Source: Dasania phycosphaerae (GTDB taxonomy: Bacteria > Pseudomonadota > Gammaproteobacteria > Pseudomonadales > Dasaniaceae). Taken from it: a DNA stretch of 64,000 nucleotides. The notes beneath the pieces are model-generated. The model had not been told where the DNA came from. It did no database searches and saw nothing but the letters and a program-made list of their open reading frames with translations. Where the stretch lies: the NCBI RefSeq assembly GCF_026891035.1, contig NZ_JAPTGG010000013.1, positions 62,001 through 126,000 on the forward strand, written 5' to 3'. Shown here in pieces: positions 7,816 to 15,661 of this stretch (positions are counted from its first letter, which is position 1; the number at the start of each line of letters is the position of its first letter). Both the position numbers and the translations under genes were made by a program.

Positions 7816-8213
7816 CATTCAAGACAGTTGTGCAACGCCATTACAGCCCAATGACGTACAACACCCCCACCAGATCTTAGATACATGATGCACTGACCAT
7901 TTTTAAGTGAATCTGTGTCGCCTTCTAAGGTAAATGCTTGCCCTCTCTGGTCAGCTATAAATGCCACTGTTGAAGTGATTCCCAGAGCAGCGCCAGGACT
8001 GAATTGATATTGGCTGATGGTCTGGCCATTGAATGTTACTTGTATGTTGAATCGGCCCTCGATGATTGGTTGGTAGCGTCCCGCATAGAAGGAGCGCTCT
8101 TGAGCCAAGCGGACCAAGGAGAAATATACCTGTTCTTGTTCTGACGCTTGCGCACCTGAACATGCGCCACTGACAAGCACCACCAAAACAAGCTGTCGCC
8201 AGCAGACCTTCAC
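7815..8213 (-). CDS. Putative periplasmic protein with signal peptide
   Basis: 132 residues from a GTG behind six G. Residues 1-23 are a signal peptide (LVLVVLVSGACSG then AQASEQ; either signal peptidase I after AQA or a lipobox-like SGAC). The mature part is beta-rich with two Cys near the C-terminus (QCIMYL, HNCLE) that could form a disulfide. Function unknown. The stop overlaps box B, so its own transcript ends just there. Confidence 0.6.
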   Translation of the reverse strand: MKVCWRQLVLVVLVSGACSGAQASEQEQVYFSLVRLAQERSFYAGRYQPIIEGRFNIQVTFNGQTISQYQFSPGAALGITSTVAFIADQRGQAFTLEGDTDSLKNGQCIMYLRSGGGVVRHWAVMALHNCLE

Positions 8214-8267
8214 TATATGCCCCCCTAATCCTTGGTTGATTGCCCAAAAATACTGACTTTTGACCCG

Positions 8268-8296
8268 AGTTGCTAGTTCAGGTTTCTGGGGTACGT
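8268..8296 (+). promoter_or_regulatory. Repeated promoter-like box, copy D
   Basis: AGTTGCTAGTTCAGGTTTC followed by TGGGGTACGTTG, 45 bases before the ATG of the gene at 8324. The -35 half (TTGCTAGTTC) is exact; the CGTGAGA half is diverged. Confidence 0.5.
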
Positions 8297-8323
8297 TGGA
8301 ATCATCAATAGGGAGATGCCGTC

Positions 8324-8587
8324 ATGCACCAAGAGTCAATGTCCGTCGTGGAAAGAGGTAATGCCGCGATTATTAACACCAGAAATCCAGATACCGTCGT
8401 CTTTGAATCGGGAAATGTCTACAAGCTTTACGGCAAGAAGACAGAGAACAAAGTGAAGAGGATCGGAGAGCAAGATGCGCCAGACTTTGAGCGTTGGGAC
8501 GACTATCACTTCCAGCGCAGATATAGCTACTTGGGAGAGGTGAAAGTAGTCCGAGTAAAGCGAACGCTGAAATTGCAGTTCAACTGA
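8324..8587 (+). CDS. Hypothetical small basic protein
   Basis: 87 residues, GGAG eight bases before the ATG. Beta-rich and basic, ending in VKVVRVKRTLKLQFN; no family recognised. First gene of a plus-strand run (8324 to 9842) downstream of box D. Confidence 0.5.
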   Translation: MHQESMSVVERGNAAIINTRNPDTVVFESGNVYKLYGKKTENKVKRIGEQDAPDFERWDDYHFQRRYSYLGEVKVVRVKRTLKLQFN

Positions 8588-8621
8588 GCATATTTTTTTC
8601 ATTCAAAGCAAAGGTAGTCAA

Positions 8622-8867
8622 ATGGATAAGGACATATTGGACCGTCTGTTGGCGGTACTTGCTGGACAAGCAAAAGCTTCAGATGACGATCGCAGGAACC
8701 TTCTGCGCGTGGCCACGATGTGTGGCGTAGCTGGGTTATATGAACACTACAAAGATGACGTTCTTGCGAAGTTCAGCATTGAGCAATTGCAGGAGATTGT
8801 TGATACCACCGAGCCTTTTCGTGGCTTCACGGTTGAACATATTTTTCACACCGCACTTTATGCGTAA
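8622..8867 (+). CDS. Hypothetical small helical protein
   Basis: 81 residues, AAGG seven to nine bases before ATG. All-helical, acidic, cytoplasmic; no motif known to me. Separated by 34 bases from the gene before and 10 from the lipoprotein after it. Confidence 0.5.
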   Translation: MDKDILDRLLAVLAGQAKASDDDRRNLLRVATMCGVAGLYEHYKDDVLAKFSIEQLQEIVDTTEPFRGFTVEHIFHTALYA

Positions 8868-8877
8868 GGAATCCAAA

Positions 8878-9375
8878 ATGAAATGCCTATTTATATTTTC
8901 TTTATTAGCCGTCATCACAGCATTGACTGGCTGCAAGCCCGAAGATTTCCAGGACACTGGCGTGCTGTCCATAGAAGACTTCTACATTATCGGTAGCAAT
9001 GACAATACGCTCGACGAAATCCCAGAAATTGACCCGTATTTCAATGATGGTGAATTTCTTCTATTCATCCGACTTGGAAAGCCGGATCTAGGGTACAAGC
9101 TCACCTACTACCTTGGAAATAAACAGTCTACCCAGGACGCCACACCCATTTATCGCTTGGACTGCGATGACGACGACCGGTACTGCTATGACGGCGACTA
9201 CTTCGCACTCAGTTGTTATTACCTGCCGGACATGACAGGCCAATGCGGGAGCAATCGGTTCAATCTCTCAGATACCATCTTCGCTCTCCCATTCAGCGGC
9301 TACATCATTGCTGAGGTCTGCCACAGAGTTCAAAACCAATGCGTGACACACACCCAACGTGTTGTTTTTCGATAG
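8878..9375 (+). CDS. Putative lipoprotein, Cys-rich
   Basis: 165 residues from ATG 8878 with AAGGA upstream; longer in-frame starts would read through the previous gene and are rejected. Signal residues 1-19 end in the lipobox ALTGC. The mature domain is acidic with paired Cys (LDCDDD, RYCYDG, LSCYYL, GQCGS, EVCHR, NQCVT). Its layout (short Cys-spaced strands, ending in a C...CT pair) matches the lipoprotein at 3123-3755, suggesting distant paralogues. Surface location likely; role unknown. Confidence 0.65.
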   Translation: MKCLFIFSLLAVITALTGCKPEDFQDTGVLSIEDFYIIGSNDNTLDEIPEIDPYFNDGEFLLFIRLGKPDLGYKLTYYLGNKQSTQDATPIYRLDCDDDDRYCYDGDYFALSCYYLPDMTGQCGSNRFNLSDTIFALPFSGYIIAEVCHRVQNQCVTHTQRVVFR

Positions 9376-9383
9376 GTCCAACC

Positions 9384-9842
9384 ATGCACTCACCCCCATT
9401 ACCGAAGACACCTTGGAACCCAAGTCGAAAGGCTATGAACCGGGTCAAAAATCCTCTTCCTATCCCATCGGAGTGCCAGCATTGCGGCGATACAGTGGAA
9501 ATTGTCCATCATGATGACCTTTATGGTCGGTCCTACGGAGACTGGCCGTGGGCATATCGCTGTAAAGGATGTGGCTCTTATGTTGGTATGCACCCATTCA
9601 CCAACATACCGCTTGGCACCCTCGCAACCACTGAGATGCGTGAAGCAAGGAAGCGCTGTAAATCGCCGTTCGAGGCGCTTTACAAATCAGGCAGGCTTAC
9701 CAGAAGTGATGCATATAAGCGTCTAGCAGAGAAACTCGGCATTGAGCACGAAGCTTGTCACTTTGGCTGGTTTGATGTGGAAATGTGTCTTAAAGCAGAG
9801 CAGGCAGCACGGGAGATATTCATCGAGATTTACCGCTCTTAG
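9384..9842 (+). CDS. Zinc-ribbon protein, DUF3268-like
   Basis: 152 residues from ATG 9384 with AGGT upstream. Two Cys pairs, CQHCG and CKGCG, separated by about 30 residues with DWPWAYRC between, form a zinc ribbon like the DUF3268 (zinc-finger-containing) family. The C-terminal part is helical with another Cys/His group. Such proteins occur on plasmids and phages; likely a nucleic-acid or protein binder. Eight bases after the lipoprotein gene, so probably same transcript. Confidence 0.6.
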   Translation: MHSPPLPKTPWNPSRKAMNRVKNPLPIPSECQHCGDTVEIVHHDDLYGRSYGDWPWAYRCKGCGSYVGMHPFTNIPLGTLATTEMREARKRCKSPFEALYKSGRLTRSDAYKRLAEKLGIEHEACHFGWFDVEMCLKAEQAAREIFIEIYRS

Positions 9843-9853
9843 CGCCTAAGTAC

Positions 9854-9880
9854 AGTTGCTAGTTCGAACTTTCGTGAGAG
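9854..9880 (+). promoter_or_regulatory. Repeated promoter-like box, copy E
   Basis: AGTTGCTAGTTCGAACTT then TCGTGAGAGTCT, 43 bases before the ATG at 9923. The centre AGTTCGAACT is a perfect 10-bp palindrome, so a dimeric regulator could bind between the -35 and -10. Confidence 0.6.
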
Positions 9881-9922
9881 TCTGATTATGAAACAGATTT
9901 TACGGAAGCAGAGGACAAAATC

Positions 9923-10309
9923 ATGTGCAAAGAGACCCTGAGCAAAACTCTTACTGAGGCCAATAACAGTACCGGCTACTTTATGCCGATCTGGGTGATG
10001 GATGAGTTGAAAAAGCATATCCCATCCGGGGTGATGAAGTGGGCTGAAAACCAATGTCACGCATTTGGAAAAGAGCAGGAGTACCGACTTGAAGCGGTTC
10101 GCAACCGGCCACCAGTCGGCGCATACGAACTGACGTGCTCAAAATGCGGCGGTGACAATGTGGTTAAGGACGCATTCGCATCGTGGGATGTCAATGCTCA
10201 GGAATTCGTCCTCTATGCGACATACGATGAATCCTACTGCCATGACTGTGAAGAGTCGGTTTTATTGAATGAATCTGTCATTGCCAGCAGCGAGGCTTCG
10301 CAATCATGA
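9923..10309 (+). CDS. Zinc-ribbon protein
   Basis: 128 residues, GAGG eight bases before the ATG. CSKCGG and CHDCEE lie about 30 residues apart and form a zinc ribbon (residues 73-110); the N-terminal 70 residues are helical. No named family recognised. Overlaps the next gene by ATGA, so the pair is coupled; promoter-like box E lies just upstream. Confidence 0.55.
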   Translation: MCKETLSKTLTEANNSTGYFMPIWVMDELKKHIPSGVMKWAENQCHAFGKEQEYRLEAVRNRPPVGAYELTCSKCGGDNVVKDAFASWDVNAQEFVLYATYDESYCHDCEESVLLNESVIASSEASQS

Positions 10310-10854
10310 GCCTCAACGGTGCCTTTGCAGAAGAAGAATCCGTGCAAAGAATACCGATTATCGTGTCTGGCCTCGAAGGCTATGCGGAGAAATCGTGCGG
10401 AGGATGGGGCTTCTACGGCAAGTGGGCTTCTCATACTGGCTATCGCCATACGCATGGGTCCGAGCTGGACAAAGAAAGTCTACAGCATGTTGCCGAGGAG
10501 CTGTACCGGGAGCAGTCACCTCTCTGCTACCTGATCGGAGACGAACATAAAGAATTTGGTTGGAAGAAGGTCCGAGTCAATATGCACGGTCATGTAGAGA
10601 TTCGACTTCCTCAGTGGGCAGATACTTCAATCAAAGATGCTCTGTCTTCTCTTGGTGTTTGCATGAGCTGCCCAAGTAACTGTTATTGGGTCTTCCCTTC
10701 AGACGTTGAGTTATACCAAGCAAAGGAGGTGCTGGAACCGCTACTTCAACCAAATACTCGGTTTGCCGACGAGACCGACCTCGCACGCAAGCTTTCAGAA
10801 AACTTCCCCTCTTCGGAGTTGGGATTTAGAGAAACACAACTATCTCTTTTTTAA
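10306..10854 (+). CDS. Hypothetical protein
   Basis: 182 residues, start by ATGA overlap with the zinc-ribbon gene. Mixed alpha/beta with a Gly/aromatic-rich N-terminal part (CGGWGFYGKW) and a CMSCPSNC cluster near residue 120. No family recognised. Confidence 0.5.
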   Translation: MSLNGAFAEEESVQRIPIIVSGLEGYAEKSCGGWGFYGKWASHTGYRHTHGSELDKESLQHVAEELYREQSPLCYLIGDEHKEFGWKKVRVNMHGHVEIRLPQWADTSIKDALSSLGVCMSCPSNCYWVFPSDVELYQAKEVLEPLLQPNTRFADETDLARKLSENFPSSELGFRETQLSLF

Positions 10855-10871
10855 CCAGAAGGAACCTTAAA

Positions 10872-11303
10872 ATGACAATCGAAACATCTATGATCGTCCG
10901 TACCGTACATACCGAAAAGGTCACAGCCCTCTTCGCCTCAACTGACATCGAGATTCTCAACCAGGTATCTGATGACTCCGAAAGTATTACCAAACTCCAA
11001 ATTGGCGGGATTAACTGTCGTGGCGATCTTCGGCTTGAGGTAATTCTCGATCACCTCCGGCAGCAGGGCATCTCATACAGCTATTACTGGCAGGAGCACA
11101 ACTGCAATCAGGGCGGTGAAAGCCACTATCGCTCCAATGGCAAGGAGGATCAGCACCTGTCCTGGATGGACTATGAGAAGGATGTGGTTAATATTGAAGA
11201 TGTGCGGCAGGCCGTGGCCCAAGGGGAAACAGCCGTTCTTGAGCTGCTGGAAGCATCGGAAACCCGTTTTACGCCTTGGGATTGGAATGAGGTGGCCGCG
11301 TAA
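10872..11303 (+). CDS. Hypothetical protein
   Basis: 143 residues, AGGA eight bases before the ATG. Soluble, acidic, with an aromatic stretch (SYSYYWQEHNCNQGG). No family recognised. Third gene of the box-E operon; followed by the paired DnaA-like sites at 11314-11337. Confidence 0.5.
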   Translation: MTIETSMIVRTVHTEKVTALFASTDIEILNQVSDDSESITKLQIGGINCRGDLRLEVILDHLRQQGISYSYYWQEHNCNQGGESHYRSNGKEDQHLSWMDYEKDVVNIEDVRQAVAQGETAVLELLEASETRFTPWDWNEVAA

Positions 11304-11313
11304 TACACGGAGA

Positions 11314-11337
11314 TTATCCACAGAAATTGGTGGATAA
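11314..11337. promoter_or_regulatory. Inverted pair of DnaA-box-like sites
   Basis: TTATCCAC (11314-11321) and GTGGATAA (11330-11337) form a perfect 8-bp inverted pair with an 8-bp spacer; the left arm extends to the consensus DnaA box TTATCCACA. Confidence 0.5.
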
Positions 11338-11397
11338 CTCTTGGTATAATCTCTGCCATGACTTGATATATCTGGGCTGGACCCATTTGGTTAGAAT

Positions 11398-11877
11398 ATG
11401 ATCAGATTGCAGAACAAATTAACTGATTATCCGTTCAGTCGTCGTGAACGGTTCTACAACGTACTCGGACTGATAATCCTTGCGGTGGCAGGGATTGCAG
11501 CTCTGGCTGCGTATGGCCTGGGTCCACTATTCTCTGGTAAGCCTTGGCAGCTCGTATCACCGTGGCTTCATGTGATCTCCGCCATCACTGGAGCCTTGTT
11601 GGTATGGCTGGGTTCAGGCCATGCTATCAAACAGGAGGGAACCGCAATGGATGCTTCTTTAAAACGGTTTTGGCCGTATCGGGTTTTACGTTGGATAGTA
11701 GCCAAGGTGTTTAGCATCATCTGGTTTGTCATCACCGTAATTTTCTTTGCCTGGATCAGGCAAACGCCATCAAGCTCACCAGAAGCGTATGACCAACGGG
11801 AGCGAAATGCTGATGACATCTGGGATGGACATCCGAAACACTATTATGACAATGATCCACCAAAGCCATTTTCATAA
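11398..11877 (+). CDS. Putative inner-membrane protein
   Basis: 159 residues with three hydrophobic spans (about 23-43, 58-74, 100-118) separated by short basic loops, and a hydrophilic acidic C-terminal tail rich in His/Pro. No family recognised. The ribosome site is weak. The next gene encodes a secreted protein, so the two may act at the envelope. Confidence 0.5.
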   Translation: MIRLQNKLTDYPFSRRERFYNVLGLIILAVAGIAALAAYGLGPLFSGKPWQLVSPWLHVISAITGALLVWLGSGHAIKQEGTAMDASLKRFWPYRVLRWIVAKVFSIIWFVITVIFFAWIRQTPSSSPEAYDQRERNADDIWDGHPKHYYDNDPPKPFS

Positions 11878-11898
11878 ATTATTAAAGGGACGATATGC

Positions 11899-12324
11899 AT
11901 GTTACACAAAATGATGATGGTTATTACTCTTTCTGGCATTTCCTGCCTTGCCAATGCAGAAATGATTCTCATGCACCTAGCGACAGAATTAGATTATCAA
12001 GGACGCAAAACAGATTGCAGTCTTTGGGAACACGGGAAAGCCAAACTAGACAGCTACTACCTGTTCAAGGGGTACCCTGGTTCTGGTGGTTGCCATGTGA
12101 AATTTACCGCATCGAATTTCTACAAAGAGTTTCAGTTTTGTTCCATTGGCGGTGAAACTGGAAACCCTCATAACAGTAATGAGTCAGGATATTGCCAAAT
12201 AACGCCAACCCCCGAATCTGTAACCTTGAGTGCCATGCCATACCGAGGTCACTACAGTTGCAGCTTCATTTGCGTAACGAATGGAAAAAGATCCCCAAAC
12301 TATCAACCAACGGAAAACAAATGA
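11899..12324 (+). CDS. Putative secreted protein
   Basis: 141 residues, AGGGA nine bases before the ATG. Signal peptide residues 1-20 ending CLANA/E. The mature part has about seven Cys (DCSLWE, GGCHVK, QFCSIGG, GYCQI, YSCSFICVT), enough for three disulfides. Function unknown. Confidence 0.55.
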   Translation: MLHKMMMVITLSGISCLANAEMILMHLATELDYQGRKTDCSLWEHGKAKLDSYYLFKGYPGSGGCHVKFTASNFYKEFQFCSIGGETGNPHNSNESGYCQITPTPESVTLSAMPYRGHYSCSFICVTNGKRSPNYQPTENK

Positions 12325-12344
12325 TCTGTTATATGTTTTGCCAT

Positions 12345-13067
12345 CTACACAGATTTTCTTCTTCTATCTCTAACCATTAGTTGCCCAGAAATTTTTTTCA
12401 CCTCAAACAAATCAATTGTGCCAAACATATCGCTAAGCTTTTTAAAGCCATAATTTCTCTGATCAAAGGAGCTATGATTTGATATGTGGGAACCTACTCT
12501 GGCAAGAGATGCCCAACCATCTTCCTCTTCGGAAGCATTGATCGCCTGCCTCAGAAGATTTATAAGCTTCGTATCTTGTTTCATAGATTCTGAATCAGAG
12601 CCGATTTTTTTGTCGCCGACTTTATTTAAATCCAGAAACTTTGAGCAGGCATTAGCGAACGCTGAAGGGGTTTTACTTTCACCGAATCCTATTACCATTT
12701 TGCCTTCGGAAATTACTCTCGTCACAAGAGGTGTAAAGTCACAATCAGATGACATAAAGCAGAAAATAGATACATCCTTGCTGTAAATTGTATCCATCAC
12801 ATCAATGGTTAGAGCTATGTCTGTAGCATTTTTTCCTTTTGTTAGGTCGAACTGTTGAATCGGCTGTATCGATGCCTCATGCAATATTTCCTCCCAAGAT
12901 TTCAATGCAGGATTTTTCCAATTTCCATATGCTCTCCTTATTGTTACGACCCCATAGGTCGCCAATTCAGACAGAACAATCTGTATTTTTGACGCCGGTG
13001 CATTGTCCGCGTCTATGAATAACGCAATATTATTCAACGATGAATCCTGCATTTTCCCTATCGTCAT
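12345..13067 (-). CDS. NYN-domain protein (LabA/DUF88-like) with LOTUS-like C-terminus
   Basis: 240 residues. Residues about 14-155 are a NYN (PIN-like) nuclease domain: D19/D21 in ALFIDADNAP, the Asp of NATDIALTIDVMD, and SSDCDFTPLV carry the acidic metal site. Residues about 165-235 resemble an OST-HTH/LOTUS RNA-binding domain (GWASLARVGSHI, NYGFKKLSDMF). NYN proteins cut RNA in metal-dependent fashion. It starts two bases after the stop of the ankyrin-like lipoprotein gene and is last in the 14757-12345 operon. An ATG at 13052 is an alternative start. The region is visibly more AT-rich than the transfer genes. Confidence 0.8.
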   Translation of the reverse strand: MTIGKMQDSSLNNIALFIDADNAPASKIQIVLSELATYGVVTIRRAYGNWKNPALKSWEEILHEASIQPIQQFDLTKGKNATDIALTIDVMDTIYSKDVSIFCFMSSDCDFTPLVTRVISEGKMVIGFGESKTPSAFANACSKFLDLNKVGDKKIGSDSESMKQDTKLINLLRQAINASEEEDGWASLARVGSHISNHSSFDQRNYGFKKLSDMFGTIDLFEVKKISGQLMVRDRRRKSV

Positions 13068-13069
13068 TA

Positions 13070-14032
13070 TTAAGGCTCAATCCCTTGCAACTGAATCCAC
13101 CTCTGGCCGCTTTCTTCCTGCACCAATGCCATATTGCTTTTTATCTCGATAATTAGTCCCTGTTGAGCTTTGTCTCCTGGCTTTAGGTTTGCCAAGAATT
13201 TGGCCTGCTCACGCATTTGTTCATATTCTGGATTCGCCCCATAAGCCAGAAAAAGAGAAGTAAGCTCAGGAATACCTTTAACCGCCATATAAGGAGTTTC
13301 AATGTAATCAACATTGCGCGCTGAACCATACTCAGTTTTATTGATTCCCTTGTTGGGATCTGCCCCGTTATCAAGAAGCATCTTCGCGAGATTTCGTCTT
13401 TGCTCGACATTGAACTTCCGTTCTGTCGTTACCTCGTAGAGCAATGGCTTGTTCACGAAGACATAATCTAGGTCGAAGCTGGACATAAATGGTTTGAACA
13501 TATCAACAAACTTCACTGCTGTTTCATAGCTTGAATGATAGTGCCCAGAGACTCCAAGATAGAACGCTTTACTGGTTGGCTTCATTCCCAATCTTAGGAG
13601 TTCGTCAACAACATCAATCGCTCCCCATGCAGTAGCCTCCTCCAGGGCATCGTTACGCTCGTATCGTGCTTCCTTTATGAATTCCGGATTAGCACCTTGC
13701 TTTAACATCGACAAGGCAGCGTCATACTGCTTATCAAGCAACAAGCATTGAAACAACGTCTGATATTTGCTTTTCAGATTTGGATCGAGTTGATAATTGC
13801 TCGTCACGTCATAGGCCAGACTGCAAAGACGCTGATCCATAGCCTTTTGAGCGATGGCTTCGATTTCAGGCTTGGCGTATGCGCCAGATTGAATGGCTTC
13901 TATAACAGCCTTGTTGTCTTTGTTTATACCTGCATCAAATACCAGTTGGTCCGGTGATTTCTTTCCAAACGTTGAACACGCAGATATTGAAATTATTCCG
14001 AATGCGAGACTCGCTTTGAATGTATTTTTCAT
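13070..14032 (-). CDS. Ankyrin-repeat-like lipoprotein
   Basis: 320 residues. Signal residues 1-18 end in the lipobox ISISAC. Residues about 95-275 contain ankyrin-like helices (ALSMLKQGANPEF, VVDELLRLGMKP, LAKMLLDNGADPNKG, LTSLFLAYGANPEY). A C-terminal beta segment ends the chain. Ankyrin repeats bind proteins; anchored in the envelope, it may recognise an external or periplasmic partner. It overlaps the CoiA-like gene by ATGA and is followed at two bases by the NYN gene, so the three are expressed as one unit. Confidence 0.7.
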   Translation of the reverse strand: MKNTFKASLAFGIISISACSTFGKKSPDQLVFDAGINKDNKAVIEAIQSGAYAKPEIEAIAQKAMDQRLCSLAYDVTSNYQLDPNLKSKYQTLFQCLLLDKQYDAALSMLKQGANPEFIKEARYERNDALEEATAWGAIDVVDELLRLGMKPTSKAFYLGVSGHYHSSYETAVKFVDMFKPFMSSFDLDYVFVNKPLLYEVTTERKFNVEQRRNLAKMLLDNGADPNKGINKTEYGSARNVDYIETPYMAVKGIPELTSLFLAYGANPEYEQMREQAKFLANLKPGDKAQQGLIIEIKSNMALVQEESGQRWIQLQGIEP

Positions 14033-14757
14033 CTTTGTTCCGAAGTAGAGTGAATCCCTGCGTTATCTTTTATTTCATATTGTCCTAAGAAAGGAAGACT
14101 TGCCTCATATGAAGCTCCTTCAAATTCCAAGAGGCGTCTTAGATCATGATTATTGTGAATCCATAACCTGTCGGACTTTTCCAACACCAACCGATTAAAT
14201 TCAGCATTTGAATCTAACGCCGCTTCCGGCAACCTTTCCAAATTTATCTCCAAGCAATCTATTCCTATCTGCTCATAAAACTCTATTTTATTGTCTTCAA
14301 CACCGTGGGTCACTCTGATTTCAATAGCTATCGGTTGAGCTTTTACAAAAACAAGTGCATCTGGCCTAATATCTATTCCTAATGCTCGAATTGTTGGTTC
14401 TACCTTACATTTGTCGTATCGAATAAGGTATTTTTTTGTTTTATCACAATATTCAGCCCCACTCTTATCCATCAAGGCTCTGGATAATTCACCAATTTTA
14501 GTTCTTCGATTAATCAACAACATGGAGCTATTTTTTATGACTTCTTTGGCAGCGCGATGAATTTCTGTTTCATAGCTGGCCGCACAATGCGCTTTGCTCT
14601 TATGAGAAAAATGCTTCTGTCGAATATCACCTTTTCTTAGTACTAGCTCACTACCACAGTCTGGACAAAAGTAGTTACATGATTCTTTTTGCACATCTTT
14701 AACGCCAACCAGACCACCGTCATCTAGTCTTGCAAATGGTATTTTTAGTTCTTTCAC
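14029..14757 (-). CDS. Competence-protein CoiA-like nuclease
   Basis: 242 residues from GTG 14757 with AGGAG seven bases upstream. N-terminal zinc finger: C31-x2-C34 (FCPDCGS) followed by KHFSH (H49, H52), as in CoiA-like proteins. A PD-(D/E)xK-type nuclease core follows: RPDALV then AIEIRVTH (about 132-154), with Arg where Lys is usual. CoiA homologues process DNA during uptake; on plasmids the family is uncharacterised. First gene of the CoiA/ankyrin/NYN operon. Function on this plasmid could be defence or processing of incoming DNA; this is inference. Confidence 0.65.
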   Translation of the reverse strand: MKELKIPFARLDDGGLVGVKDVQKESCNYFCPDCGSELVLRKGDIRQKHFSHKSKAHCAASYETEIHRAAKEVIKNSSMLLINRRTKIGELSRALMDKSGAEYCDKTKKYLIRYDKCKVEPTIRALGIDIRPDALVFVKAQPIAIEIRVTHGVEDNKIEFYEQIGIDCLEINLERLPEAALDSNAEFNRLVLEKSDRLWIHNNHDLRRLLEFEGASYEASLPFLGQYEIKDNAGIHSTSEQR

Positions 14758-14780
14758 TCTTCACTCCTTGAAAATCTTTG

Positions 14781-15593
14781 TTAACTTCCATGACTACATT
14801 TAACCTGAACAATATCTTTCATTGATCTCGCTCTAAGTCTCTTTGAAACAGGATCGCCAGCTAGTTTCTTCACTCGATCATTCCAGTAACGGATGATTTC
14901 TCGGTTAACCTGGTCATCTATATTTTCCGAAGTGGCCGCACATATTCTATCCAAGGACTGAGTTAAATCATCGTCTATTTCATGGGCTCCCTTGTAGTCA
15001 GAACCGTTGACAATGTAGTCGCATCGAAAACACTGCAAGCTATCCAGTACATGATCAAACTGGATGAGATAATTCTCATCCATATAGACCCAACAGCCTC
15101 TCAATTCCCCAGGAGGCACATTGTTGACGGCATTGCTCAGGAGATCCACGACATCCCGGTGATGCCCACTTGTGAATCCATCTATGTATTCACTCGCATC
15201 TTCCAAGGAATCCACTCTTCTACTCTCATGCACAAGAAGCGCTGCCTTAATATCGGGATCGAGCCGAAGCAATTCTTCGTATGGCATAGGGCTTTTCAAG
15301 TAAGGAAGCGCATTGCGTGCCTTCAGCCAGATGGCAAACTCTTCTCTTACCCAGTCCGGCGCGGACAACGCCCTTAGATAAATGCTGTAGTATTCTGGGT
15401 ATAATCCGGATGAGTGAAGGAAGCCTGGCACCACATAGCTTCCACGCATACTTCGGGATAGCCCCTCTCCAAACACCAGTGAATTCGTCTTATCCAAAGC
15501 TAGTCGCTCACCCTGATAGTCGTCGAGAACTCGGCAAAGCTGCATATCTACGCAATTTCGCCCTACCTCTATTAGCAGCTCAAGGTCTGTCAT
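14781..15593 (-). CDS. Hypothetical protein downstream of transfer operon
   Basis: 270 residues from ATG 15593 (AGGA upstream); an in-frame earlier start would lie in the terminator. Soluble alpha/beta with a CFRCDYI Cys pair and many acidic residues; no family recognised. It lies just after the transfer operon terminator and 23 bases before the CoiA-like gene, so it may head that operon. Confidence 0.5.
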   Translation of the reverse strand: MTDLELLIEVGRNCVDMQLCRVLDDYQGERLALDKTNSLVFGEGLSRSMRGSYVVPGFLHSSGLYPEYYSIYLRALSAPDWVREEFAIWLKARNALPYLKSPMPYEELLRLDPDIKAALLVHESRRVDSLEDASEYIDGFTSGHHRDVVDLLSNAVNNVPPGELRGCWVYMDENYLIQFDHVLDSLQCFRCDYIVNGSDYKGAHEIDDDLTQSLDRICAATSENIDDQVNREIIRYWNDRVKKLAGDPVSKRLRARSMKDIVQVKCSHGS

Positions 15594-15620
15594 TACCAGT
15601 TTCCTCTGTCTATGAAGAAG

Positions 15621-15641
15621 AATGGCCCACAAGGGGCCATT
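15621..15641 (-). terminator. Terminator of the second transfer operon
   Basis: AATGGCCC-ACAAG-GGGCCATT, perfect 8-bp arms, 20 bases after the stop of the traG-like gene, followed on the minus strand by CTTCTTCTTC. Confidence 0.65.
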
Positions 15642-15661
15642 CGACTAACGAGCTCCGATTG

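Noticed and set aside
8740..8877. Longer N-terminus for the lipoprotein at 8878
   Set aside because: It would bury the signal peptide and overlap the previous gene; AAGGA and a lipobox support ATG 8878.
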